From assembly GCF_003014675.1 (NCBI RefSeq), contig NZ_PYAU01000001.1, forward strand, positions 3,224,001 through 3,288,000: a stretch of DNA of 64,000 nt. The letters are read 5' to 3'. This DNA comes from Labedella gwakjiensis (GTDB lineage: Bacteria > Actinomycetota > Actinomycetes > Actinomycetales > Microbacteriaceae). Both the position numbers and the translations under genes were made by a program. Numbering within the stretch: the first letter of the stretch is position 1; each line of letters opens with the position of its first letter. The notes beneath the pieces were generated by a model. The model did not search any database, had not been told where the DNA came from, and saw only the letters and a program-made list of their open reading frames with translations. Below are positions 9,393-17,109 of the stretch, piece by piece.

Positions 9393-10138
9393 GCGTCGAC
9401 GGCGAAAACCTGGTCATCGCCCAGCTGTACCCCGACGAGCTCGGGGTGACGGGCGACAGCGGCAACGTGCTGGCGATATCGACGCGTCTCGAACGGGCGG
9501 GCGCGACCGTGACGGTCGTGCACCACCGGATCGGTGACGCGCTCGTATCCCGGCCCGACATCGTCGTGATCGGCAACGGGCCGCTGTCGGCCGTCCGCTC
9601 CGTGATCGACGACCTGCGGCGGATCGCACCAGACCTGACGGAGTGGGTCGCTTCGGGCCTGCCTCTTCTCGCGGTGGGTGCCGGGATGGAAGCTCTCGGC
9701 GAGAGCATCGTCACCCCGGACGGGGAGACGATCGACGGGATCGGTGTCTTCCCCCTGTCGACCGATCGCGCCGGAGCCCGCCACGCCGGGTACCTGGTCG
9801 TCGATTCGTCCGTCGGTCGTATCGTCGGCTTCGAGGACCACCGCACGGTCACCACTCGACGCGACGGTGCGGCTCCGTTCGGTCGTGTCACGTCCGGCGT
9901 CACCGGCACCGCGGGCTTCGAGGACGGCGTCCGCGTGTCCAACGCGATCGGCACGCGCGTCCAGGGGCCGGTGCTCCCGCTGAACCCCGTGCTGACCGAT
10001 TTCCTCATCGCGCGCGCCCTCGAGCGCCGTGGTCTCGACTGGTCGGCTGGCCCGTCGCACGCCGAACTGGACCGGCTCGCCGAGGAGGCGCGCGGCGTCA
10101 TCCTCGCCAACATCGATCACGTCTTCAGCACCATCTAG
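9389..10138 (+). CDS. GatD-like class I glutamine amidotransferase homologue lacking catalytic Cys and His
   Basis: 249-aa homologue of GatD, the glutaminase partner of MurT. It aligns along its whole length, including LGVTGDSGNV, TPDGETIDGIGV, VGFEDH and GPVLPLNP. The nucleophile elbow, normally ICGGYQ, reads VGAGME with Gly97 in place of Cys. The catalytic His before GP(I/V)LP is Gln192. The upstream GGGxDREQ motif is degraded to GNGPLSAV. It therefore should not hydrolyse glutamine. The reading frame is long and intact, so it is a remodelled protein rather than a fresh pseudogene. It overlaps the MurT-like gene by 4 bp and is followed after 10 bp by a racemase-like gene. A structural or regulatory role for the ligase is inferred. 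Confidence 0.85.
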   Translation: MSVDGENLVIAQLYPDELGVTGDSGNVLAISTRLERAGATVTVVHHRIGDALVSRPDIVVIGNGPLSAVRSVIDDLRRIAPDLTEWVASGLPLLAVGAGMEALGESIVTPDGETIDGIGVFPLSTDRAGARHAGYLVVDSSVGRIVGFEDHRTVTTRRDGAAPFGRVTSGVTGTAGFEDGVRVSNAIGTRVQGPVLPLNPVLTDFLIARALERRGLDWSAGPSHAELDRLAEEARGVILANIDHVFSTI

Positions 10139-10148
10139 CGGTCAGGAC

Positions 10149-10886
10149 ATGCGTCCCCTGCGGCAGTTGCGCGTCGTCGTCTCGGCGCTCGAGGAGAACA
10201 TCGCACGAGAGGCCCACCGTGCTGACGTCCTCGTCGACGTGACGGCCGACGCCTTCGGTCTCGGCGTCGACCGGGTCGCGGCCGCTGCTCGCGCCGCTGG
10301 AGTGCCGAGGCTGTTCGTGGCCACCATGGACGGTGCTCTGGCAACACGTCGACTCGTACCCGATCTCGAGATCGTGGTCGGTCGGGCGACTGCCGACCGC
10401 GGAGCCGAGCTCGACGAAGCGCGCATCTCGGTCGACCCTGCCGGCGGAAGGAGGATCGTGCGCGACGAGGTCTACGGCTTCGATGGACGCTCGCGCGTCA
10501 CAGCCTCCCTCCGCACCGAGGTGCTCTCGACGAAGCACATCAGGGCTGGCGACGGCGTCTCGTACGGGTACACCTACCGGGCGAGCCGGGACGAGTGCAC
10601 GGCCCTCGTCGCGCTCGGCTATGGCGACGGTGTCCACCGCCATGCGGGGAACGTCTCCACCGTGAGCATCGACGGCTCGGTCGCTCCCATCGTCGGACGC
10701 GTCGCGATGAATGTCTTCGTCGTCTCTCTCGGCGACCGCCTCGTCCGTCCCGGTGCGCCTGTGGTGCTGTTCGGTGACCCGGACGACGGGGATCCGGCCC
10801 TCGCGGACTGGTCACGCGCGCTGGGCGTGCAACCGGCGGCCGTCGTCGCCGGGATAGGGAACCGCGTGGAACGGGTGGAGTCGTGA
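10149..10886 (+). CDS. Alanine-racemase-like protein A: C-terminal catalytic-Tyr domain kept, PLP lysine and most of barrel lost
   Basis: 245 aa. Residues 8-80 match the first strands and helices of alanine racemase, but the PLP-lysine motif VVKADAYGHG reads DVTADAFGLG (Thr32 for Lys). About 150 residues of the barrel are missing. From about residue 115 on, the C-terminal beta domain is well conserved: GDGVSYGYTYRASRD carries the catalytic tyrosine equivalent Y139, then ALGYGDG, and VGRVAMNVFVV replaces the usual VGRVCMDQ. In alanine racemase dimers this Tyr acts on the PLP of the other subunit. The gene starts 10 bp after the GatD-like stop with AGGA ahead of ATG, and overlaps the next gene by GTGA. 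Confidence 0.82.
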   Translation: MRPLRQLRVVVSALEENIAREAHRADVLVDVTADAFGLGVDRVAAAARAAGVPRLFVATMDGALATRRLVPDLEIVVGRATADRGAELDEARISVDPAGGRRIVRDEVYGFDGRSRVTASLRTEVLSTKHIRAGDGVSYGYTYRASRDECTALVALGYGDGVHRHAGNVSTVSIDGSVAPIVGRVAMNVFVVSLGDRLVRPGAPVVLFGDPDDGDPALADWSRALGVQPAAVVAGIGNRVERVES

Positions 10887-11944
10887 ACGCCGATGTGTGG
10901 GCAGAGATAGACCTCGACGCGTATCGTGCCAATCTTCGGCGGGTCCGTGAGGCGGTCGCCCCCGCCTCGGCGATGGCGGTCGTCAAGAACGATGCGTACG
11001 GTCACGGCCTGAGACGGATCGTGGACGCAGCTGTGGAGGAAGGCGTCCGGTTCATCGGTGTGCTCGACCCGGCCGTCGGCGTCGAGCTGCGCCGGTCAGG
11101 ACTGCCGGACGATGTGCGGCTCTTCGCCTGGCTGTTCGGGCCCGAAGAGGACTATGCCGACGCTGTCGAGTGCGACGTGGAACTCGGAGTATCGAGTGAG
11201 CGTCAGCTGGAGCGCATCATCGAGACCTCCAATGGCAGGCCTGCGCGGATCCACGCCAAGATCGACACGGGACTCGGCCGTGCCGGGGCACGGCCCGAGG
11301 AATGGGAATCCCTGGTCGCCGCGATCGAACGCGATGCCGATGCCGGTGTCGTCGAGTTCGCCGGCGTCTGGACGCACATCGCGGAGGCGTCCGACGCGGA
11401 GGACACGCGGTCGATCATCGCGTTCGAACGGGCCGTACGTGCGGTCTCGGAGGGACGTCGGGCTGGTCTCCTCAGACACCTCGCGGCGAGTGCCGCGTCG
11501 TTCGCGCGCGCCGACAGTCGCTTCGATGTCGTCCGCGTGGGCGCCTTCGGTTACGGGATCGCTCCGGGGGACGGGATCACCCCGTCGTCCCTCGGCCTCG
11601 TCCCGGTGCTCTCCCTGCGCGCACGGATCGTCGCGATCGACGCATCCGGCCGCGGCGTCCTCTCGATCGGATCCGTCGACGGTCTGCCGGGTGAGGGGGT
11701 CGCGCTCAGCGTCGGTATCGACGGTCGTCGTGCGTCGATCGCCGTCGGTCTCGTCGAGTCCACGGTGACGGCCGACGGGGTGGCGGTCGGAGACGTCGTC
11801 ACGCTCTTCGGACGCGAGGGTCGCAACGAGCCGACCCTTCAGGAATGGGCCGATGCCACCGGCACGATCGGTGAGGAGATCGCGGTCCGGCTCTCTCCGC
11901 GCATCCCCAGGGTGACCGTGGACACCGTGGTCTCACACCCCTGA
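10883..11944 (+). CDS. Alanine-racemase-like protein B: PLP barrel intact, catalytic-Tyr segment deleted
   Basis: 353-aa fold-type III PLP enzyme. The barrel is complete: AVVKNDAYGHG with PLP lysine K35 and Y39, KIDTGLGRAG with the conserved Arg, GVWTHIAEASD, and DVVRVGAFGYG with the Arg that contacts the PLP pyridine nitrogen. The C-terminal domain is shortened by about 25 residues exactly where VSYGxTY and GYADG belong, and reads VLSIGSVDGLPGEG; the CMDQ motif is also gone. The domain still ends canonically with PTLQEWADATGTI and SPRIPRV. A homodimer would lack the catalytic tyrosine. GTG start overlaps protein A by 4 bp. The likely function is racemisation of an amino acid as an A/B heterodimer; substrate unknown. 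Confidence 0.85.
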   Translation: MNADVWAEIDLDAYRANLRRVREAVAPASAMAVVKNDAYGHGLRRIVDAAVEEGVRFIGVLDPAVGVELRRSGLPDDVRLFAWLFGPEEDYADAVECDVELGVSSERQLERIIETSNGRPARIHAKIDTGLGRAGARPEEWESLVAAIERDADAGVVEFAGVWTHIAEASDAEDTRSIIAFERAVRAVSEGRRAGLLRHLAASAASFARADSRFDVVRVGAFGYGIAPGDGITPSSLGLVPVLSLRARIVAIDASGRGVLSIGSVDGLPGEGVALSVGIDGRRASIAVGLVESTVTADGVAVGDVVTLFGREGRNEPTLQEWADATGTIGEEIAVRLSPRIPRVTVDTVVSHP

Positions 11945-11965
11945 CCTCGCGCGATCCGAGAACAC

Positions 11966-12001
11966 AAGAATGGCCGCCACGAAATCGTGGCGGCCATTCT
12001 T
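11966..12001. terminator. Bidirectional terminator after the racemase cassette
   Basis: Perfect 17-bp inverted repeat (AAGAATGGCCGCCACGA and its complement) with a 2-base AA centre. It lies between the convergent racemase-B and DUF7455 genes. The A/T ends supply U-rich tails in both directions. Confidence 0.9.
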
Positions 12002-12032
12002 GGTGCGTCTGGGTTGTTCGTGCGACTGCGGA

Positions 12033-12263
12033 TCAGGCGCGCTGGTCCTCGAGGAGACGGGCCGTCTCGTCGTGGAAGCTCTGAGCGACGCTCGCGAGCT
12101 TCTCCTGGTACTTGCGGCCGTGGTGGGCGCAGAAGAAGAGCTCTCCCGAGTTCATCTCGACGCGGATGTATGCCTGAGCGCCACAGCTGTCGCAGCGGTC
12201 GGCGGCCGTGAGCTGGGGAGCGCTCGACTCGAGCTGCTCGCTCTGGCTAGTGGTGTATTCCAT
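12033..12263 (-). CDS. DUF7455 family small zinc-ribbon-like protein
   Basis: 76-aa conserved actinobacterial protein. CDSCGAQAYIRVEM followed about 20 residues later by FCAHHGRKY gives a Cys-x2-Cys and Cys-x-His-His set able to bind zinc. Function unknown. It commonly sits next to principal sigma factor and parE genes in actinobacteria, as here. The ATG at 12263 follows AGGAG at good spacing; an upstream in-frame ATG at 12347 is not supported by a ribosome-binding site. No membrane segment or signal peptide. Confidence 0.87.
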   Translation of the reverse strand: MEYTTSQSEQLESSAPQLTAADRCDSCGAQAYIRVEMNSGELFFCAHHGRKYQEKLASVAQSFHDETARLLEDQRA

Positions 12264-12427
12264 GGGGCTCCTCCTGTTCGACCTACTACGTTCAGCGTGG
12301 TCTTCCAATACAACCACGCGCCCATCCTCTTTCTGCCGGATTGACACGTATTTCGCTGTACGCGTACGTGCCGATCGGAGCGAGGCGTGCGGCCGTGTCT
12401 ATCGGGTGTTCGGAGCCGCGGGCGAAC

Positions 12428-12433
12428 TAGTGT
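12428..12433 (+). promoter_or_regulatory. -10 element (TAGTGT) for parE
   Basis: TAGTGT followed by 8 bases and GTG 12442. There is no Shine-Dalgarno before any of the in-frame GTG codons at 12430, 12436 and 12442. This fits a leaderless start at 12442. Confidence 0.45.
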
Positions 12434-12441
12434 GGGTGTCC

Positions 12442-14532
12442 GTGACAGACTACTCGGCTCGCCATCTCTCCGTCCTCGAAGGCCTCGAGGCCGTGAGGAA
12501 GCGACCGGGCATGTACATCGGGACGACGGATTCCCGCGGGCTCATGCACTGCCTGTGGGAGATCATCGACAACTCCGTCGACGAGGCCCTCGCGGGCAAC
12601 GGCTCCCAGATCGGCATCGTGCTCCATCCGGACGACAGCGTCGAGGTGCGGGACACCGGTCGAGGCATCCCCGTCGACATCGAGCCGAAGACCGGGCTCT
12701 CGGGAGTCGAAGTGGTCTTCACGAAGCTTCACGCCGGCGGCAAGTTCGGGAGTGGATCGTATGCCGCATCCGGCGGCCTGCACGGGGTCGGTGCGTCGGT
12801 GGTCAATGCGCTGTCCGAACGCCTCGACGTCGAGGTGGACCGGAACGGCAAGACGTGGGCCATGTCGTTCCACCGAGGGGAGCCGGGAATCTTCGACGAC
12901 TCCGCCGGTCGCACGCCCGATGCTCCCTTCACGCCGTTCGAGAAGGGCAGCGTGCTGAGGTCGGTGGGCAAGGTCGCGAAGGGGGTCACGGGTACGCGGG
13001 TCCGGTACTGGGCTGACCGGCAGATCTTCACCCCGGGCGCCACGTTCAACGTGGACGACCTGCACGCTCGCGCGCGCCAGACCGCCTTCCTCGTGCCGGG
13101 ACTCGGCATCCGGATCGACGACGAGCGCGCCACCGAGGCGACCGGCGAGGGAGCGTCCGTCTCCGAGTTCCGCTACGACGGCGGCATCTCCGAGTACGTC
13201 GACTTCCTCTCCAACGACGCTCCCGTCACCGACACCTGGCGACTCACGGGCGACGGCACGTTCTCCGAGACGGTCCCGGTACTGCAGGACTCGGGGGCGA
13301 TGGTGCCGACCGAGATCGAGCGCACCTGCAGCGTCGATGTGGCTCTCCGCTGGGGATCCGGCTACGACACGGCTGTGCGCAGCTACGTGAACATCATCTC
13401 GACGCCGAAGGGCGGAACGCACCAGTCCGGCTTCGAGCAGGGGCTGATCAAGGTCGTCCGCTCCCAGGTCGAACAGAACGCGCGTCGCCTCAAGGTCGGC
13501 AACGACAAGCTCGAGAAGGACGACGTCATGGCGGGCCTCACGGCGGTCGTCACGGTGCGCGTCCCCGAGCCGCAATTCGAGGGACAGACGAAAGAGGTGC
13601 TCGGTACGCCTGCTGTGCGAGCGATCGTCGCGAGCGTCGTGGGGGAGCGGCTCAAGGAACGCTTCGCCTCCACCAAGCGCGAGGACAAGGCGCAGACCGC
13701 TCTCGTCCTCGACAAGGTCGTCGCCGAGATGAAGACTCGCATCTCGGCTCGCGCCCACAAGGAGACGCAGCGTCGCAAGAATGCGCTCGAGAGCTCGACG
13801 CTCCCGGCGAAGCTCGTCGACTGCCGCTCGAGCGACGTCGCCTCGACCGAGCTGTTCATCGTCGAGGGCGACTCGGCTCTAGGAACGGCCAAGCTGGCCC
13901 GCAACAGCGAGTTCCAGGCGCTGCTCCCGATCCGCGGCAAGATCCTCAACGTTCAAAAGGCCTCCGTGAGCGACATGCTCTCGAACACCGAGTGCGCCTC
14001 CATCCTGCAGGTCATCGGTGCCGGGTCCGGCCGCACGTTCGACCTGGAGGCCGCGCGGTACGGCAAGGTCATCCTGATGAGCGACGCCGACGTCGACGGC
14101 GCCCACATCCGCACCCTCCTCCTCACGCTCTTCTTCCGCTACATGCGTCCCCTCATCGAGGCCGGACGTGTCTTCGCCGCCGTCCCGCCCCTCCACCGGG
14201 TCGTCGTCGTCAATCCGGGTTCCAAGCCGAACGACATCATCTACACGTACTCCGAGCAGGAACTCCAGGGAGTGCTGACCGGCCTGAAGCGCAGCAACAA
14301 GCGCTACCAGGAGCCGATCCAGCGGTACAAGGGTCTCGGCGAGATGGATGCGGAGCAGCTGGCGTCGACCACGATGGAGCGCGCGCACCGCACGCTCCGT
14401 CGCGTGCGCATCGAGGACGCCGAGATGGCCGGGAACGTGTTCGAACTGCTCATGGGCAACGACGTGGCGCCACGCAAGGAGTTCATCATCGACAGCTCCG
14501 ATCGGCTGTCGAGGGACCGCATCGACGTCTGA
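12442..14532 (+). CDS. parE: DNA topoisomerase IV subunit B (GyrB/ParE family ATPase subunit)
   Basis: 696-aa GHKL ATPase subunit of a type IIA topoisomerase, for decatenation or supercoil control. Features are EAVRKRPGMYIG near residue 18, the ATP-binding IIDNSVDEALAG, and GRGIPVD and GGLHGVGASVVNALS loops. The Toprim domain has EGDSALGTA and the DADVDGAHIRTLLLT metal site. The C-terminus carries QRYKGLGEMDAEQL. It lies convergent to a ParC/GyrA-like gene, and this sigA-linked position is where actinobacteria keep the second topoisomerase pair, apart from gyrBA at oriC. A gyrase role cannot be excluded from sequence alone. Confidence 0.93.
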   Translation: MTDYSARHLSVLEGLEAVRKRPGMYIGTTDSRGLMHCLWEIIDNSVDEALAGNGSQIGIVLHPDDSVEVRDTGRGIPVDIEPKTGLSGVEVVFTKLHAGGKFGSGSYAASGGLHGVGASVVNALSERLDVEVDRNGKTWAMSFHRGEPGIFDDSAGRTPDAPFTPFEKGSVLRSVGKVAKGVTGTRVRYWADRQIFTPGATFNVDDLHARARQTAFLVPGLGIRIDDERATEATGEGASVSEFRYDGGISEYVDFLSNDAPVTDTWRLTGDGTFSETVPVLQDSGAMVPTEIERTCSVDVALRWGSGYDTAVRSYVNIISTPKGGTHQSGFEQGLIKVVRSQVEQNARRLKVGNDKLEKDDVMAGLTAVVTVRVPEPQFEGQTKEVLGTPAVRAIVASVVGERLKERFASTKREDKAQTALVLDKVVAEMKTRISARAHKETQRRKNALESSTLPAKLVDCRSSDVASTELFIVEGDSALGTAKLARNSEFQALLPIRGKILNVQKASVSDMLSNTECASILQVIGAGSGRTFDLEAARYGKVILMSDADVDGAHIRTLLLTLFFRYMRPLIEAGRVFAAVPPLHRVVVVNPGSKPNDIIYTYSEQELQGVLTGLKRSNKRYQEPIQRYKGLGEMDAEQLASTTMERAHRTLRRVRIEDAEMAGNVFELLMGNDVAPRKEFIIDSSDRLSRDRIDV

Positions 14533-14569
14533 TGGCCCGCTCGCCGGGCCACCGGTCCGTCGGACGGGC

Positions 14570-17044
14570 TCAGCCGATCGCGCGACCGATCGTCCCGATC
14601 GGTGCGTCGAGCGGGGAGCCGGACGCGTCGCGCTTGGCTCCGCCCTCCGGCAGTGTGCGGAGGGCGCCGTCGGGACCGAGCGCCCGGGCGGGGGTGGGAC
14701 CGACCCACGCGACGGCGATCTGATCCTCTCCCTTGAGGAAGCGCTGAGTTCGCACCCCGCCGGTGGCACGGCCCTTCGCCGGGAACTCGGACAGATCCGA
14801 CACCTTGGCGCTTCCGGCGTCCGTTCCGGCGAGCGTCGTCGAGTCGGCCGCGACCGTGGCCACCACGGTCTCATCGTCTGGACGGATCACCCCGAAGAAC
14901 ACCACCCGGGCGCCGGATGCGAGCTTGACGCCGGCCATCCCTCCAGCCGACCGTCCCTGCGGTCGAACGCTGGATGCCGAGAATCGGAGGAGCTGCGCGT
15001 CGCTCGTCACGAAGACGACCTCGTCGCCGTCCTCCGATGCGGCAGCGCCGACGACCGAGTCGCCGGGCTTCAAGGCGATCACCTCGACGTCGGGGCGTGA
15101 CGGCCATTCGCCGGGCGCGACGCGCTTGACGACACCGGAGGCGGTGCCGAGCGCGAGGGGGCGTGGATCGTCGAGGGCGACAAGGGCGAGAACGCGCTCC
15201 GAGCGATCGGAGAGAGCCAGGTAGTCCGAGACCTTCACTCCCGCTCCCAGCTGAACGCTCTGCGGGGGGACGACGGGGAGATCGACCGGACTGAACCGCA
15301 CCATCCGGCCGGCGGTCGTGATCGCACCGATCTCGGAGCGGCTCGTGGTGTCGATGGCCGACCGCACGGCGTCGTGCTTCGATCGTCTCGACGGTGGAAC
15401 GATGGCGTCGACTCCGTCGGGCAGGTCGACCCGGACGATGCGGCCGGAGGTCGACAGGAGCACGCGGCACGCGACGTCCGCGACCTCGAGGACCGGCGCG
15501 TTCTTGGAGCGGGACGACGTCGCGATGCTCGGGCGAGCTGTCGTGAGCAGGGTACGACGCGGTGTTCCGAACCTCTCGGCGATCTCGGCGAGCTCGTCCG
15601 ACACGAGCGTGCGGATGGCGGCCTCGGAGGCGAGGAGCGCTTCGAGCTGGGCGATCTCCGCGCGCAGTGCGTCGCGCTCGGCCTCGAGCTCGATGCGCGA
15701 GAACCGGGTGAGGCGACGCAACCGGAGCTCGAGGATGTATTCGGATTGGACCTGGGAGAGGTCGAAGACCTCGATGAGCCTCGTGCGCGCCTGCTCGGAA
15801 TCATCGCTCGTCCGGATGACCTGGATGACCTCGTCGATGTCGAGGATCGCGATGAGCAGTCCCTCCACGAGGTGGAGCCGTTCGCGCCGACGATCGAGGC
15901 GATAGCGCGTGCGTCGCGTGACCACCGAGATGCGGTGATCGACGTAGACCTGGAGCAGCTCGCGGAGCCCGAGCGTGCGCGGCCCGCCGTCGACGAGTGC
16001 GACGTTGTTGATGCTGAACGAGTCCTCGAGCGGTGTGTAGCGGTAGAGCTGCTCGAGAACGGCTTCGGGGCTGAAGCCGGTCTTGATGCCGATGACGAGC
16101 CGAAGCCCCTTCTGACGGTCGGTCAGGTCGGTGACGTCCGAGATGCCACTCAGCTTCTTCGAGCCGACGCCGTCCTTGATCTTCTCGATGACCTTCTCAG
16201 GGCCGACGAGGTATGGGAGCTCCGTCACGACGAGGCCGGCTTTGCGTGCCGTGATGTTCTCGACGCTCACTCGGGCGCGCGTCTTGAACGCGCCACGACC
16301 GGTGGCGTAAGCGTCCTTGATGCCTTCGAGCCCGACGATCGTGCCGCCCGATGGGAGATCGGGAGCGGGAACGAACTCCATGAGGTCGTCGAGGCTCGCA
16401 TCGGGGTGCGCGAGCAGATGCCGCGCCGCGCCGATGACCTCGATGAGATTGTGAGGGGCCATGTTGGTCGCCATGCCAACCGCGATCCCGCTCGCCCCGT
16501 TCACCAGGAGGTTCGGGAAGGACGCCGGGAGGACGTCCGGCTGGAGGAACTGGTTGTCGTAGTTCGGCACGAAGTCGACGACGTCTTCATCGAGTCCGTC
16601 GGTGAGGGCGAGGGCCGCCGCGTCGAGACGAGCCTCCGTGTAGCGGGGGGCCGCGGGCCCGTCGTCGAGCGAGCCGAAGTTGCCGTGGCCGTCGATGAGG
16701 GGGACGCGGAGAGTCCATGGCTGAGCCAGGCGCACGAGGGCGTCGTAGATGGCTGTATCGCCGTGTGGGTGCAGCTTGCCCATGACCTCGCCGACGACGC
16801 GGGCCGACTTGACGTGTCCGCGGTCGGGACGAAGCCCCATCTCCGTCATCTGGAAGAGGATGCGGCGCTGAACGGGCTTGAGGCCGTCGCGTGCGTCGGG
16901 CAGGGCACGGGAGTAGATGACGGAGTAGGCGTACTCGAGGAAGGACCCCTGCATCTCGGTCGAGACGTCGACGTCCTCGATGCGCTCGGCGATCTCCTCG
17001 TCGTTCGAGTTCGACGAGCCGGTGTTCGTGTTTCTGGGCGTCAT
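14570..17044 (-). CDS. parC: DNA topoisomerase IV subunit A (GyrA/ParC family)
   Basis: 824-aa breakage-reunion subunit. The winged-helix region has YSVIYSRALPDARDGLKPVQRRIL, with the usual KLHPHGDTAIYDALVR. The catalytic tyrosine is in APRYTEARL. The C-terminal beta-pinwheel (from about residue 500) contains several GYVxRV-like blades, for example SGRIVRVDLPDGVD and GRMVRFSPVDLP. It lacks a clear GyrA box (QRRGGRG), which favours topoisomerase IV over gyrase. It is convergent with parE and separated from it by only 37 bp. The ATG at 17044 begins MTPRNTNTG. Confidence 0.93.
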   Translation of the reverse strand: MTPRNTNTGSSNSNDEEIAERIEDVDVSTEMQGSFLEYAYSVIYSRALPDARDGLKPVQRRILFQMTEMGLRPDRGHVKSARVVGEVMGKLHPHGDTAIYDALVRLAQPWTLRVPLIDGHGNFGSLDDGPAAPRYTEARLDAAALALTDGLDEDVVDFVPNYDNQFLQPDVLPASFPNLLVNGASGIAVGMATNMAPHNLIEVIGAARHLLAHPDASLDDLMEFVPAPDLPSGGTIVGLEGIKDAYATGRGAFKTRARVSVENITARKAGLVVTELPYLVGPEKVIEKIKDGVGSKKLSGISDVTDLTDRQKGLRLVIGIKTGFSPEAVLEQLYRYTPLEDSFSINNVALVDGGPRTLGLRELLQVYVDHRISVVTRRTRYRLDRRRERLHLVEGLLIAILDIDEVIQVIRTSDDSEQARTRLIEVFDLSQVQSEYILELRLRRLTRFSRIELEAERDALRAEIAQLEALLASEAAIRTLVSDELAEIAERFGTPRRTLLTTARPSIATSSRSKNAPVLEVADVACRVLLSTSGRIVRVDLPDGVDAIVPPSRRSKHDAVRSAIDTTSRSEIGAITTAGRMVRFSPVDLPVVPPQSVQLGAGVKVSDYLALSDRSERVLALVALDDPRPLALGTASGVVKRVAPGEWPSRPDVEVIALKPGDSVVGAAASEDGDEVVFVTSDAQLLRFSASSVRPQGRSAGGMAGVKLASGARVVFFGVIRPDDETVVATVAADSTTLAGTDAGSAKVSDLSEFPAKGRATGGVRTQRFLKGEDQIAVAWVGPTPARALGPDGALRTLPEGGAKRDASGSPLDAPIGTIGRAIG

Positions 17045-17109
17045 TCCTTGATTCCGAGCGGAGGCGGATGGAGGGCGAGGGCCGGACAGCGTATGGAAGA
17101 CTGGGCCCG

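Noticed and set aside
9389-10138. GatD-like protein as a CobB/CobQ or PdxT-type glutaminase
   Set aside because: Whole-length pattern and coupling to a MurT-like gene match GatD, and PdxT is present separately at 42718-43329.
10149-11944. The racemase-like pair as decaying pseudogenes of one alanine racemase
   Set aside because: Both frames are open over their full lengths and translationally coupled. They retain complementary parts of the active site and are not a simple frameshift split, because both contain N-terminal and C-terminal homologous regions.
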